Assembly (NCBI GenBank): GCA_964019165.1
Contig: OZ025272.1
Location: 8,618,493 to 8,682,492, forward strand
Length of the DNA stretch: 64,000 nucleotides
Origin: Mastigias papua
Lineage: Eukaryota; Cnidaria; Scyphozoa; Rhizostomeae; Mastigiidae
Reading direction: 5' to 3'
This document shows positions 16,241 through 29,760 of this stretch, piece after piece. A program made the position numbers and the translations under genes. Position 1 is the stretch's first letter. Every line of letters starts with the position of its first letter. The notes beneath the pieces were generated by a model, which saw only the letters and a program-made list of their open reading frames with translations, had not been told where the DNA came from and did not search any database.

Positions 16241-17010
16241 AGAGTTAGAAATTCACTTAACGACCTTCGGTGGATAACCTACCTTCAAAAACCTACGAAA
16301 GACTTCTTCAGACCCAGATAAAAAACCATTTTCTCTCGAATTTCTTAACCCTATGCCTTGTGGTATTAGAGAACATTGCAGCACACAGCATGCTTTACTG
16401 CGATTTATTGAGGTATAGAAAAAGAGTATGGATGTACGGATTTGTGTTGGTGCTGTTTTCATGGACCTTTCAAAGGCCTTTGACTGCCTGAATCATGAAG
16501 TCTGTTAGAAGCTGTGTCAATACATAACAGAAACCTGCAGTTACTAACGATTGAAGTGTACAAAACCCTACAAAATGTTAACCCGAGTTTTATGAAGGAA
16601 GTATTTGTACAAAAGGACATAGCCCACAATCTTGAGAACAATTTGCCAATGCGTATCCCCAAGACGCGAACTTCTAGATATGGAATTAAGAGCTAGTCCT
16701 ATTTAGGATGTAAGCTCTGGAATAACCTACCCGATGAATTTAAAAGCATTAAAACTCTTGCATCATGTAAACGGCAAATTAAACCATGGACAGATAACTG
16801 CAACTGCAGGTTATGCAAAAAATTCGCTAGCCATGTCGATTTCTTAACTTAACTTTATTGATCTTAACTCATTTTACATTTGCATACTAGCTTTATTTTT
16901 CTTCTTCTTTGTAAATATATTATCATCATTGTATTTCATTATCCTAAGTACTGATGTTTGTAAGTAGTAGGCTTTAACTAACTTATTTATTAGCTACACA
17001 TTTCTTTATC
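16240..17010 (+). mobile_element. LINE relic: reverse transcriptase and C-terminal fragments
   Basis: Reading across frames, 16285-16500 gives KTYERLLQTQIKNHFLSN, CSTQHALLRFIE and VGAVFMDLSKAFDCLNHE, the last containing RT motif A. From about 16525 the C-terminal region follows: RNLQLLTIEVYKTLQNVNPS, KDIAHNLENN, and after a stop LGCKLWNNLPDEFKSIKTL, CKRQIKPW, CNCRLCKKF. The middle of the RT (motifs B and C) is deleted at about 16505. Followed by an AT-rich 3' UTR-like stretch. A different LINE from the one at 1-4260. Confidence 0.85.
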
Positions 17011-18157
17011 TACGCCTACTGTAAATAATTGAAAAATGGAAATTTCATTTCAGTGAAAAAATTTGTTACATACAGTTGTAAACCTGACTACATAATATAT
17101 AGTTTACAGTTGACTACTTGGTTTGAATGCAACACAAATAACAGAACAATAGGAACAAAAACAATGATTATTAATATAAGTCAATATGACAGGAGCTCAG
17201 CACTTGACCACTCCTTGTTACATCTGCAGAAGATGTAATAAGACGTTCTGATTGCAATGGCAGTCATCTTTCTAATTATGTATGTAGTGTTTGGTAGTAT
17301 TATCACAACTGTACGGCTATCAGCATGTCAAGGAAGTCAGATGTGCACTTATCAAATATACCTAAAGCACTCACCGACAGGTTTATAAGCTTAAAGCTTT
17401 TATACTTATTAGGTTGTTGCTGTGCCAAGTCCCTATACTTTTGTGCCTTTCTTTTGCCATTGGTCCTAAGGTTAGATTCAATTATTATTTTATTTATTAT
17501 TTTAGGAATATATCTGCAAAACTAAAATCAGTATACGCGAAATGTGGATGGGGAGGGCCCACTCAGCAGTTCTTTCCAAGGAGAGCCTATGCAAGATACT
17601 GGGAAACTTGCTTTAACTATAGGATCTTATATTTTGAATTTTGAATTGTGATGTTTTGAAAAGGGAAGCGATAAAGTTTTAGAAAAATCTCTCTGCTACA
17701 TGAAAATGTAAAAATTTGCCTGGAAAATAGAAATACCGCATGCAACACCAGTTCTTTTGTATGAGGTGCTTGTTATACTGCAAAAAGCCTATGATGCCAT
17801 CTTTGCTTCTGACACTGAAAAAACCATTTTCTTCTTCCCTTCACCTTCTGTTGTCTTTTACGCGTTTTGATTGGTGAGGTTGTACACAAATGAGCCGATT
17901 GGCTGAAAACATTTCCCCCTTGCTGACCATACATGTTTCTTTTCAGACTTCTGTCCTGTATGGCGGGGAAATCACTGATACCACTGCCAAGGTATACGAT
18001 TTAATTATTGACTTCATTTTCATAATTCCACGTCATGCGAACCATCAGAATAGTGGTCATCACTACCAATGTGGGATGATGTATCACATTTGGGCAAAGG
18101 CATGACCGACTTCTAGTCAATTCCGTTGACAAAACGCCTGAGAATGCTCTCCTACTA
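17011..18157. other. Intergenic DNA, nothing recognised
   Basis: AT-rich; only short open stretches without recognisable motifs. Confidence 0.5.
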
Positions 18158-18610
18158 AGGGGTCATTCAAAAAGCACGCAACGGTAGGGGGGTGGGTCGG
18201 TATGTGCGAATTTGCGACAAACTGTTATGAAAAACATAGGGAGTGGGGATGTCAAATTACTTCTGTTACGGAATACTACAATATTAGTGTAATGTTTCTA
18301 CTGTTTCACTTTTTGATGAATTCTTTCAAAACTACTAAAATAAAAAATATTTTAAGATTTTATACAGCTCGAGTCTTGTATTATCTCTAATCTTTCTTAA
18401 ATTTCAGCGATTTTGAAATTTAAGTTAATGCTCGTATAGAAATATATTCTTTTAAAAAACATTGAGGCTGGTGTTGTTGAGGGGGGTTTCATGCCAGAAT
18501 GTTATGTAACAAAGAGGGGTTATCAACTCGAGTGTGACAAGCCGTTACATAGGGGAATGGGTACAAAGTGGCAATGTTTTCACTAACGTACTTGTTTTTG
18601 AATGACCCCT
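18158..18610. mobile_element. MITE, family A copy 1
   Basis: The ends AGGGGTCATTCAAAAA and TTTTTGAATGACCCCT are perfect inverted repeats of 16 bp. A related copy (28649-29107) shares the interior order: a G-rich stretch, ACAAACTGTTATGAAAAA, CAAATT-CTTCTGTTA, TTTAGTG-AATGTTT, and a second G-rich stretch near the right end. No ORF. The superfamily is not determined; the target duplication is too short to call with confidence. Confidence 0.8.
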
Positions 18611-19870
18611 AATATTTCGATATAGTTGAAAACTTATTGGTTCCCACTAAGACGTCAAAGATGGCTAGTTTCCAGATTTCTAGCTACGCAGTACTGTGCC
18701 ACGCTGAAGTGTGACAAAATAGTTAATCGTGGATTCGTGTTCAACGGACCAAACTACGTTATATCAGTCAATAAAAAAATAAGGTGCATGGGAACTTTAA
18801 CATCAACCATAAACTACCTTCAATTCCTTAATGTAAATATTTCTGATTTCCAAGCGTAATTTTCAATGGATTCAATGGTTATATCGCTTTAAAACGAATG
18901 CCATAGCCCATACCATACGAAATATCAAGTTCTCTTCATCCTACCGCAATTCATACACTCCAACAGTGGAGCGGCTTCCGCTAAGAACAACAAAACCTCA
19001 CAAAAATATAACTTAAAAATAACATTCATCGATTTGGTTAGGCTCAAAGGTGATAATCAACTCCTGAGAGAGGTGAGGACTGGTAGACCTTACGTTTGAA
19101 AGATAGAACTATGTGATTCAACGCGCTCCAGCCACAGAAATAGAAAGGAGACAAAGAAATGCCATTTCAAATATGACGTACGAATCTATGATCAATAGTG
19201 CAATCAAATCTAATCAAAAACAAAAATATGAATAAAAACGACAAAATGCCTGCAACAACTCTTTCAACAGCAGGCAACTTTCAAAGACAGATAACAAATA
19301 CAACATTGTATTTCAAAAGCTTTGATTGCTCGAAGACAATACTGTTCTCGGATTATCAACTGTCGACCAAGCAGGTGCTACGATGGAAAATGCACTTTTG
19401 ACCATCAAATCGAAAGCCCCTATTTATATATAAATGCATGTATGTATATATGTATGAGAACTGATGGAGACTTGTGCCGAACATTTCTTCAGTCTCTATA
19501 AATTACAAAAAATCCTTGATGATTTAGCTCTTTGAGTGTTATCTATACATATACTTATCTGCATATTTTCTATTCGAGAAATATTCGTATAATACGTAGA
19601 AAATAGAATAATATCCAAAGCCACTATAGAGATAAAAGATATCTAAGCACCTAGCAGTTATAGCTTGAAAATGACTCCATAGTCACACTGTTCACAAAGT
19701 AAAACCGCGTTGTAAAGTTACTACTGTAACAATTGCTATTGTGACCAAACTTCATTGAGCACACTTGATGATGGGCCTGAGAAGCATCAGATGTTTAGTG
19801 CTGCACATTCCACTTCCAAGCACTAAGTTAGTGCATTCTGTTTTAAATTAGTAGTCAGTCATGAAGCCAT
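18611..19870. other. Downstream flank of the NCOA5-like gene
   Basis: No recognisable coding sequence. The part adjoining 19871 is expected to be the 3' UTR. A short TATG/TATA-rich stretch lies at 19430-19460. Confidence 0.5.
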
Positions 19871-22800
19871 TCAGTTATAATAGCCTGGATATGACGAAAT
19901 TTGTTGGGGATAAGATGACGAGGGATAAGCGGTACCCTGTTGGCCAACACCACTAGAATGACTGGCTGATGGTCCTAAAGCAGCCTTTGATGATGGTGTC
20001 TCGTATTCTGGATAGGCTGGACGGCTCTGCATAGCTGATGATGTTGAACCGTAATTGAATGCAGCATTGGATGGCTGCGAGCTGTAGTAGTTCTGACTTG
20101 CTGCTGCGTGCGTGGGTAAGGCTTCTTCTGAGAGCCTCGTGGGGTGATGACTTGAATGGTGCTGCTGTTCAGGATGCAAAGATGAAGGTGCGGCCGATGG
20201 TGGCACAGAGTTATCTACAACTAATTTGTCGATATCCTTATCTAGTCTGATCGTCGATCATTGAGGCATCAAAACATAATACAGTAAATAAATTAAGTAT
20301 TCAAGGAGTAGACGTTGTATCACTATTTCAACCAAAACAAAAAAGGCCAACTACCTGTTCATAAAAGCAATGTAGTTGGAAGCAGGTAGAGATTTAAACA
20401 TGAAGCAAGGAATACTACTTGAACAGGCGCAATTTCTAACTACTGCGTATTATGCATCACCACTCAAAAGTAATTTGATCCCTTTCGAGTACGAGGAAGA
20501 GATTACACTAGTTGGAAAGTTCAAAACAGTGATATTCTTTGGGCAATAATGCCATCAGTCATTCAACAATAAAAAAGTCAACTTAAAAACACCAATAAGA
20601 AACTCATGGAATAGAGTGCATCCAACAAACTGGATTTTTAAAGATAGCTACAGATGTATGTTTTCCGTTTTCTATTCATGCATGCTTTGTAAGGCTCTAA
20701 GAAAAACATACACGAGCGAAAAAGGAAAATAGAAATCTGTTAAAAATCTTTGAAAAATCGTATTGCAGACTGCACACTGCGGTGAACATAATCCTTCTAG
20801 CTGCTATAATACTTACGTACGGTACATTGAACAAGATATCAAGGAGTCACAGTAAGTCAAGACCTAAATGCACTGCTTTCTGTACTAATCTTATACAATA
20901 AAAATGAAAAATCAAATTGTTCGGTATATGTTCTCAATGCTAGCTTCTGCCGCTAGTAAAAACTATAAAAATCATTGCAAACACTCTACAGCTGACTCGA
21001 TTACAAATGCACGTATTGGAAAACGATTGCAGAACATTAAGTCAAAACAAAACAACGAAGTAACTATACCAGTCACACATTATATTTTGCTTATGTATAA
21101 TGGCTCATGGTTGTCATTGTTTTTAGTAGTACATTACAAATTATTTCAGGTGAAAATGAAAAAATGTTTAATTCAGAATACAAGCGAAGTTTTCAATTTC
21201 AAATTTTTTTATTTTTGTTTCCACCAAAATTATGACAATTATTTTTAAGTTTTATTTTCTATCAACTTTTTACGTGAGGCTCATCGTTGTGATTGTCAAA
21301 TTCAAAACAAAATAGGTGTCAAAACAGACAATCGGTTTTCTATGTTTACCTTTGCAAAGGCCAAACCAGGCGGCAGTGCTTTGTGCAGAACTAATGTTGT
21401 TCATCCTGCTGTTGGAATTAACTCGTAGTTTTGATTTTACTTTTGCATTGATATGGCTTGGAAAGGTGTAAGATCAATGGCTGGTGATTAAACAAAGTAT
21501 GCTGGACGCTGGAAAGGAGACCACCGCATTTTGACACAAAGTAAATAAACACGAAGGTCTATTCGAAGAGAAAGAGCTCGATGTATCTAGGAAAGTTCTA
21601 GGCCAAAATTAGCGAAGAGTGAACATAACATAAATCAAAGATGTTCAATGGACTCTGAATTGACATATCAAGATTTACCCTGCATACATGGCAAAATCAT
21701 CAGCCATTGACCAGTCATCTTTACCAGCCATGTCAATGTAAAAGTAAATCAAAAGTATGAGTTACATCCAACAGCAGGATCAAGAACATCAATTCTGCAC
21801 TAATCACTACGGCCTGGTTTGGCCTTGTCAAAGGTAAACTTAGACAACCGATAGTCCGTGTTGATAACTGAAAATCGGCCTCGATTTGAATTTGACAATG
21901 ACAATGATGTGCCACGCGTAAAACGTTAATAAAAAAGTAAAAATCAAAATAATTTGTATAACTTCGGTGAAAATAAAAAGAAAAAAATTAAAAATTTAAA
22001 GCCTCGCTTTTATTCTGAATTAAAAATTTCTTTAATGTTCAAATGAAATAATTTTTGATGTATCACTACAAAAAATCGATGACAATGATGGGCCACCATA
22101 CTTATGACGAAGCAAAAAACACTATCTCTAAGGGGTATAAAATCTCTAAAGAATCACTCACCACTATTGTTGTCAATTTCATTTTTATATTTGATCAAAG
22201 CCTCGATTAGGTGGTTAACCTCTGCAACTTTCAGAGACATGCCACCTGCAGCCGTATTTAAAAGGCCAGAAATATATGGATCCTGCGTCAAAATCGTTTT
22301 CCCCATAGGTTCCCCGCGGTTCTTTGGCAATGGTGCTCCCTGCCATGGTGCTGCACGACGATCTTTCGATTCATTCAAATATTGGTTAAAATTTCTTGCA
22401 ACAAAAGCTAATGCGTCGTCTAGAGGCATATTTCTATGTTCTGAGAAAAGGAGAAATTAACCAGATCAGATATTTTTCCAAAAGCTGTAGTTTCCCTAGA
22501 AATGAAAGCTACTAACTTTTCTGGTTCAGTCTTTAACTTTCGACATGTGATATTTGGCTCTCTTTCTGGATACGATATAGCTATATTGCGCTGCCTTGGC
22601 GCAACACGATAGAAAAACATGCGTAAAAGACCAGCAGTACTTCAGACTGCAATGTGTTTCAGAGAAAAAAATGATTAACGTCTTGCAAACGAATTGGTGA
22701 AAATTCTGGAAAATCCAACGTAATGAGGAAAAACCTTACAATCCCAAAAAATGAAACACTTGAACCGTAGTAAAAAAATACCAGAAAAACAGAAAAAACG

Positions 22801-25800
22801 GCGCTGCAATTGACCAAAAAGGATTTGACAGTAGGAGGCAGCAAAAACAACGCAAAAGTTTCTTCGAACGGCTGGAAAGCGTGAAAAAATGCGAAAAACA
22901 ACATCCAAAAACCGCTGCAAATGTCGAAAAGGCATTTAAAAAAGTGAAAAAAGTTCAAACTCCGAAACTATGTTATGGAAAACAAAAAAGGCATTCCGCG
23001 ATTTTCTTCCAAGCAGGACACAAAGCTCCAAAAAATATCGAACGAAAATACACAAAAAGACAGAGTGATGCAACAATCCATTTAAAAACTTATGAGTCAC
23101 GCTGCAAGACAGAACATCTTCGAACTGCAAATATGACCCTAGATACTCGATAAAAACCGTTGTAATCTCTATTCACTTCGACACACGATCAAAGCTCACA
23201 AAGATTCATCCATACAAAGCCAATTTTCAATAAGTGAGCAACGTGTACCAATGTCTGTGGTGCTACAGCCATAAATCAAAAAAATGTTTAAACCTGAAAA
23301 AACAATACCTTGTGGAGCACCATGAAGGACATTCAAGGTGCAAGACTTGTGGTAGAAATTTTGACTAGTAATAACAACAGCATATAGTGATCCACTTCTA
23401 GAAATGTTGTCAACAATTCTTAAAATAGAAACATCTGGCGGTGGAAACATAATGTTGGTATTGATTCCCATGGCATGAAGACGGGACTGAATAGATTCTG
23501 CATAATTCCTGGAACAAGTATATCAAAATGTAATCCAGCATTAGCACCAATTGTAGTATTACATAGATCGATAACAGTCTACGGGTACTCTTAATCCGCA
23601 AGAAATAGAACAAGCACTACAGACTACACAGAGCTAGTGAAGTGTTCTTATGCATAACCATGCCAAATGAAAGCATGCATGGTAGATTCTTAAGTCAGGA
23701 AAGTCGTTAAAGCGATGGGCATTTGGCAGAAATACAATTAAAAACATATGATTTCAATATTTTGTACTCTTTCTGTACGAGAAAAGACCGTAAGTTCGTA
23801 AAAATTGAGTTCTTGTTTGGGAACAGTGACAATAAAAAGCATTGAGGATGCAATGTATCATCAAAAATGCACAGAAGAAAATTGCCAGTAAAAATCCAGA
23901 ATAAGACTCTTTAGCTCCTTAAAAGACTTCAAAAAGAGCCATACTTCCTAAACAGATCAAGGGGTCCCTTGAAGCAACACTAATGATCTAGGGATGCAAT
24001 CGACCAAAGTTTTTCATAAACAGGTAATAAACAGTGCACTCACTTCAGATCTCCAGACATGGCAATCACCTCGCACCCAGCTGTTTTAGAGCTTGGCTGA
24101 GGATACGTATCTTTATCATAAGAGTCTCTTGAGTTGACGTAAGGCTCTTGACTATCGTAGTAATCACCTCTTTTATCACCGAAATACTCTCTTTGGTGTT
24201 GTCTATCATCCCTAATGAAAAATAGGACATCACGAATAGGGCATGTCAAAGATTATTCACCTGTTCACTTTATATCAATAACACATCAAGTCAAAACGCT
24301 TTCTTTCATGAGAATTGTAGGGAGGAAAGAGAGGCTTCGTTGCAAAAACGAGGCAGATGTCATACCAAATGCCTCATACAGGGGCATTGGCTACTAGACC
24401 TTCAGTACTATAGTAAAGGACCAGATGAAAGACAGATACTTAAGTTGGCACAACATTGGAAAAATGATCCGGTTTCAAGACAATTTCTTTATAGTAGAAA
24501 CTTATGACCACTCTTCAAAGCCAAACAACGTTCTAATTTGCATGTCTTGAGTTTTTTGTGTTGTGCGTCTTGTGGCGTGTTTTGAACTTGTATTGTGTTT
24601 TTGCACTTATGAACCACCGTAAATGGACGGAAAGCACAATATTATGGGCAACCCTCTCCGTGATGAAAATGGTTCATGTGTGATGCATCCCATGCTATAA
24701 AAACTGGTTAGTGCAGAATGGAGTGAGATGTGTAAATTTCAAAAGTTCCCAAAAAGCGTAGACCGTCAAGGTCCCAATGTGCACGTCTTATACTTCCTTT
24801 CAAGAGGCACGACCCACCACATCTTCTAAGTCAAAAAACCATTGCTAAATTCTGAACTTTAATTTAAAAACCAACTCTCGCTGACGAAGTCTTGAAAATT
24901 ATCTATTAGCATAATTAGCATAATGCAGTGTGTCCTGTTGTGAATGCGCTACAGAGAAGTCGACATTCAGTTATCCCATATTCCATATATCCTACTTATC
25001 TGGAGTTCAAATTAACTTCCATTGTTTTCACTGAATTAAGTTCTAGAAAGAGACAAATATTTTTCCGCGTAAAATACTTAACTTATGGCGTGCAAGAGTT
25101 ATGATTTATTCACACTCCTTCTTCGTTGCATCGCGTGTACCATTGTGTTCGCATATGATCGCACGGACTTTACGGAGAAGGGTGCATGAGACATGTTGGG
25201 ATGTTTTCTATCTAAAGTTTTGTGCTTATAAATATCAAAAAGGGCTCCATGGTCTTTTGCTGATGGAACAAGTACCCTCTAACATTATACAATCATACTG
25301 AAGAAACATCAAAGAGGAGGAGCCAATACTACAATGCTAACGATGCCATCAGGGAATATTTTAAATCGAATCTATGGTACAACCTGCTACACTGGTTTAT
25401 ACATACCGTTCAAAGGGGTCATCTTTTCTGTACAACTCATCATATCTTGACATTGGCGACCTTGATCTGTATCTCTCTGGGGACCTGGACCTGCTCCTTC
25501 TCCTAGATCGATTCAGTCCTTCATCGCCTTTCCTTTTGTCTTTTGACTGTGGCTTCCTTCTTTCACTTGCAATATTTACATCTAGCCATAACAGAGTAGA
25601 GTGGTATAAAATTCTGATAATGACTAATAACATTAAATTAGGACAGACATAAAAAAAACTGTCAGGCAGGCATTCCTCCCACCACATAAAAATTAATACC
25701 AAATAGATTTCATCGTACTATAAATCAAATTGCTCTGCCCTTGAATCTCTGTCTGTGTTGTTTTTTTTTGTATCTGTGTAGTTTTAATTTTGTATAATTT

Positions 25801-27139
25801 AATAACTAACTTACTGTGTTTGGGTTAGAGGTGACATGAAAATGTATGTTGTTTACCTCTAATTCAGCACACTTTAAATTCATTTTGTGTTGTTTGTTAG
25901 TTTTAAATTGTATTTTTATGATGATAAAAAAAATATAACAATGAACTGCACCAAAGTATGGAACTGCTGATGACTCTAGTGAAAGAGTACTCTTGGGTGC
26001 TTAATAAAGGCGGAGATGCTAATTGATTTTTCAGGTTTTTTCCCACCCCCAGACCTTATTGAGACCCACTGCTTACTAATTTTAGTAAGTTGAAGTGTCA
26101 AAGGCCCATGCAAATTATTAATCAGGCATAAGTAGCTGTTGAGTGCAAAAGGGTATGAAATGAACAAAATTTGATTTTTGGGGAAAGTTAGGTTACTGAG
26201 GATCCAATGCAGGCTTTTTACATTTTCTTTCTATGAGCCATCACTCATCACACAGCATATGTTAAATAAGCACTGTTGAATTCTGAACGTTAAATTCAAA
26301 GCCAGACATGGTGCTTGATATTTGGCAAGTGGCTTCTATTGGTGAATGTTTGAAAGTTTATTCTGTATAATTCAGTGTATCCCTTTCTGAGTGAGTTAAC
26401 CTTACTGACCCTGTCTACACCAAAATTAATTACATCAACAAGTACTTAAGTGAATTAAGATGAAAGAATTAAGATGGGGGAGACAAATATCTAATTTCAA
26501 GACATAAGCAAACGTGTTCCATGTGTAATACTCAATTAAGACGAGTGAATGTCACAACTCTTCTGCAAGCCATATCTGCTCGATGGCATGTGCAATCACA
26601 TTCATGTGCAATTGCATGCACTTCACAGGCAAGGTTGCTATTAGCATAAAAACAATAGAACAATATATGAGTAGATCAATAAACCAGGAAATACAAAAGT
26701 GGACAACAAGGAGAACAACAAATCACTTACCAACTCTTTTACCAAATAAGAATGTCCCATGAGTTTTAGTTACAGCTCTATCAGCATCTTCTCGGTTGAC
26801 ATACTGCACAAATCCAAAATTCATATGCAATGAACAACCACTAATTTCTCCAAATTCAGAGAAGTGCTTCACAAGCTCTTCTTGTCCTATCTTATCTGTA
26901 TTGAGATTTCCAACAAACACTCTACACCTAACAGATTCTGGATCTGTGCTGTTTGTATCATTGCTTGGAAGTACACTGGATTTGCTTGATCTAGGAGGAG
27001 ACCTGGATTGCACAGGATCTTTCTCTCCTTTGGTTACTCGTCTTTCTAATGATCTCCCTCTCTTTGAGTCACCATTTCCTGTATTTTCCTCCTCCTTCAC
27101 ACTGGCTTTTGGTGACGCACTTGGGGAAGTTACAGCCAT
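19871..27139 (-). CDS. NCOA5: NCOA5-like nuclear receptor coactivator with N-terminal RRM, six coding exons
   Basis: Coding exons: 27139-26731, 25581-25407, 24211-24044, 23508-23309, 22440-22162, 20214-19871; all borders are GT..AG and phases join to give 524 aa. Residues 72-140 are an RRM with RNP2 CRVFVGNL (72-79) and RNP1 MNFGFVQY (106-113). An RS/RD-rich stretch follows (about 150-190, RSRRRSRSRSPERYRSRSP). Residues about 241-345 match the NCOA5 anticodon-binding-like domain: CEVIAMSGDL, YAESIQSRLHAMGI, VDNISRSGSLYAVVI, HKSCTLNVLHGAPQEHRNMP. The C-terminus is rich in S, P, Y and Q, low complexity. NCOA5 is a nuclear cofactor that can activate or repress nuclear receptors; here an RNA-related role is also suggested by the RRM. 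Exon 27139 carries 37 nt of 5' UTR to an acceptor at 27177. Confidence 0.92.
22441..23308 (-). other. NCOA5 intron with purine/pyrimidine-skewed stretch
   Basis: Intron between the fourth and fifth coding exons. The part 22680-23150 is unusually A-rich with GAAAAA and CAAAAA runs on the plus strand, which opens long frames on both strands; these show no conserved domain. Confidence 0.6.
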
Positions 27140-28648
27140 AGTGAAGCTACATACAAATGTTGCAAAACTTGGGTACCTGAAAGCAAATATCTTACTCAGT
27201 TTTCCTACTTGTGATGAGCTTAGGGGGCTATAAGAAAAGCATATAAAGAAATAAAAATTCTGACCTTTTGGGGTTGAGTTGACAAATAATAAAATACCAA
27301 TATTTCTATGACACAATGCTAATGCTGCTTTTGAAAGAGGCATTAATTTAGTGTATACCTGAGGGATTCAATCAATTATATGAGGCAAACATTTAACAAA
27401 AGTTTGCTTGCCAATGCAGAGGCAAGAGCACACAAGACAAATGCCCAACAGGCATCTTGTTTTCCAACCTATCAAAAATCCTATTTATGGAAGTCATATT
27501 ATATAGCCTACAAAGTAAGAACTCTTTGAGAATTACAGAGAAAGAAGAAAACAGGAAACACAAGTCACAACCTCTTTGTTCCCAACAATAGATCATATTC
27601 CTCAAATACAGCAAAATAATCCTTAATACTAGAACATGCTCTGGACCATTGAGTTCTATTCTGCTGCAAATTTGATCTGTATGAGTGGAAAGTCATGCAT
27701 GGTTTCAAGTTGTGGGAGGTCAAAAGCCTACATATATTGGAAAATTATCTAAGTTTGGCACCGTTTTGATGCTTTCTATTTGGTGGGCCAAAATGACTAT
27801 CTGACATCCTAAAATGAAAACATTAACAAAAGCAGTGCATCAGAACAATCAGTATAGAAGCAGTATATGTCCCACTTGGGGAATAATGAGGCACAAAATC
27901 TGAGAGCTTATTTCAGATTTTTTCAATCACAATTGTCACAATCAAATGGATAAATGTGTGGGCAAGGAAGGAGTGAACTGTCTTGCAAAGGCAAAAGTTG
28001 AGATCAACAAAACTTCAGGAGATATCTCCTTAGTTACAAGATAATGCAACAATAAAAAACTGCAGAAAACTTTCCATGGGTGGAGAACAGCTGGTAGCTA
28101 GTTGTCCAAGGGTGGCCTTTGCCACCCCATGCCAACCCTTTGTAATGAGTGGAGTGTAGAAGGAAAGATGTAAGGGCCACTCCTTGTTTTGTGTGACGTA
28201 CCACTCCTGATAGATTGGCTTATCTGTAAAATGAAGTCTGGCCCATGATATCCAGCCTTACACCAGCACACCAGCTGACACAGAGAGGCAGCAGCAGATC
28301 TGTACCTCTAGGCTCTACTAGAATTAGAAGCCCCACACAAATGAGTTATATGCCATTCAATAGTTCTCAGTGAGAAGATGATACCGTCATTTACCCCACA
28401 GCTCAAATCTTTGGGGAACTAGCAAGGTTTGGGGGTCAAGGACAGTGTTAGCACTTAAATAATAACAGACTATCAAATTCAATCTACTTCTAGAATTCTA
28501 GAGCTATCAACATAATGTCAATGATATGAATCAAATTCTAATAATGTGATATTATTAAAGTGCCAATTCTAACCCTTGCCTGTATCCCACTTAATGAGAA
28601 TATACATGACAGCAATGTATGTTTGTGGAAGATCATTTTGGTGGGCCA

Positions 28649-29107
28649 AGGGGTAATTCAAAAAGTATGTAATAGTAGGGGGTGGGCGGGAATATGACAA
28701 GTTTGTAACTGATACAAACTGTTATGAAAAATAGAGGATGGGAGTGCCAAATTTCTTCTGTTATGTAGCACCAAAATTTTAGTGCAATGTTTTTATTTTT
28801 TCACTTTATGATGACTGCTGTCTAAAAATACTCAAATAACCAAAGAGTCAAAGACCTAATGGAGCTCTAGTCTGGTATTATCCCCAATCATTCTTGAATT
28901 TTAGTGAATTTCAGACTTAATTTAATGTTCTTCTAGAATATATTATTTTACAAAATGTGAGGATGGTGTTGTGGAAGGCGGGGGTTTCATACCAGAATGT
29001 ATCAGGGCGGGCGGGGGTATCAGCTCGATTGTGGCAAGCTGCTACATTGGTGGGTGGGGGTAAAATGAAATTTTTTCGGCTATGTACTTCTTGAACGAAT
29101 GATCCCT
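28649..29107. mobile_element. MITE, family A copy 2
   Basis: Related to 18158-18610 over its whole length, same orientation. Ends AGGGGTAATTCAAAAAGT and GAACGAATGATCCCT are slightly mutated relative to copy 1. No ORF. Confidence 0.78.
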
Positions 29108-29196
29108 AACTCCTCGGAATGCTTAGCAATGTGGCAAACGATGGAATCATTACTAATCGCGAGTTCAACTGAACTGAACAGTTTTCCAATGGCATG

Positions 29197-29323
29197 AATT
29201 GGACATATATTTCTAGATAACCACAGAAAACAAGCTAGAATTGTTTAATTACGTAATTAAACAATTCTAGCTTGTTTTCTGTGGTATTTTGCTCCATGGT
29301 TATCTAGAAATATATGTCCAATT
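29197..29323. repeat. 127-bp near-perfect palindrome
   Basis: The left arm (AATTGGACATATATTTCTAG... to 29252) is the exact reverse complement of the right arm, with the symmetry centre in ACGT at 29251-29254. The only departure is a 15-base insert (TATTTTGCTCCATGG, about 29285-29299) in the right arm. The DNA or RNA would fold into a long hairpin. Confidence 0.9.
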
Positions 29324-29760
29324 ACGTATGGCACTAGCTCATTGATCTAGGGTTTGAATTCCATACTTACACAAACCTGCTTACACACTACCCTTCGATA
29401 GTCGTTCACCAGTCGTTCGGAAATCAAATGGCGTAGCAACAGGCTTAAAGTTCTGCGAGGAAACCGCTTTGGAAAAAGCAACTGCTTAAAACAAACTCTA
29501 AGAGAGTTTTTACTAGATCACTAACATACCACTTTGCACATCTATAAGCAATTTCTGGACAGTAAATATAAGAAAATTCAAGCTGATTTCTTACCTGGAC
29601 TTTCCACAACAAAGTCAGATATTAACCGGCAGCACTTGCCTCTTCACGCATGCGTCTGAAGCCAAATATACAACCACAACAACACAGTACAGTGAATAAA
29701 GTCCAAAAAGTCCTTTGAAGAAAAGTAAATTCTCAGTAATGCTAATGTTGCTTCCCTTTA

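Larger units (their letters stand above)
27177..29640 (-). other. Putative first intron and non-coding exon 1 of NCOA5
   Basis: A consensus donor, CCAG/GTAAGAAATC, lies at 29595 on the minus strand, and the acceptor TTTGCTTTCAG at 27177 precedes 37 nt of 5' UTR. A non-coding first exon ending at 29595 is therefore likely. The interval holds MITE copy 2 (28649-29107) and a 127-bp palindrome (29197-29323). Its extent upstream of 29595 is not known; transcripts would settle it. Confidence 0.5.

Noticed and set aside
22659..23153. Long frames on both strands
   Set aside because: They are caused by a purine/pyrimidine-skewed intron; no domain and overlapping on opposite strands.
26796..27233. 145-aa plus-strand ORF
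   Set aside because: Antisense to the RRM-coding exon of the NCOA5-like gene.
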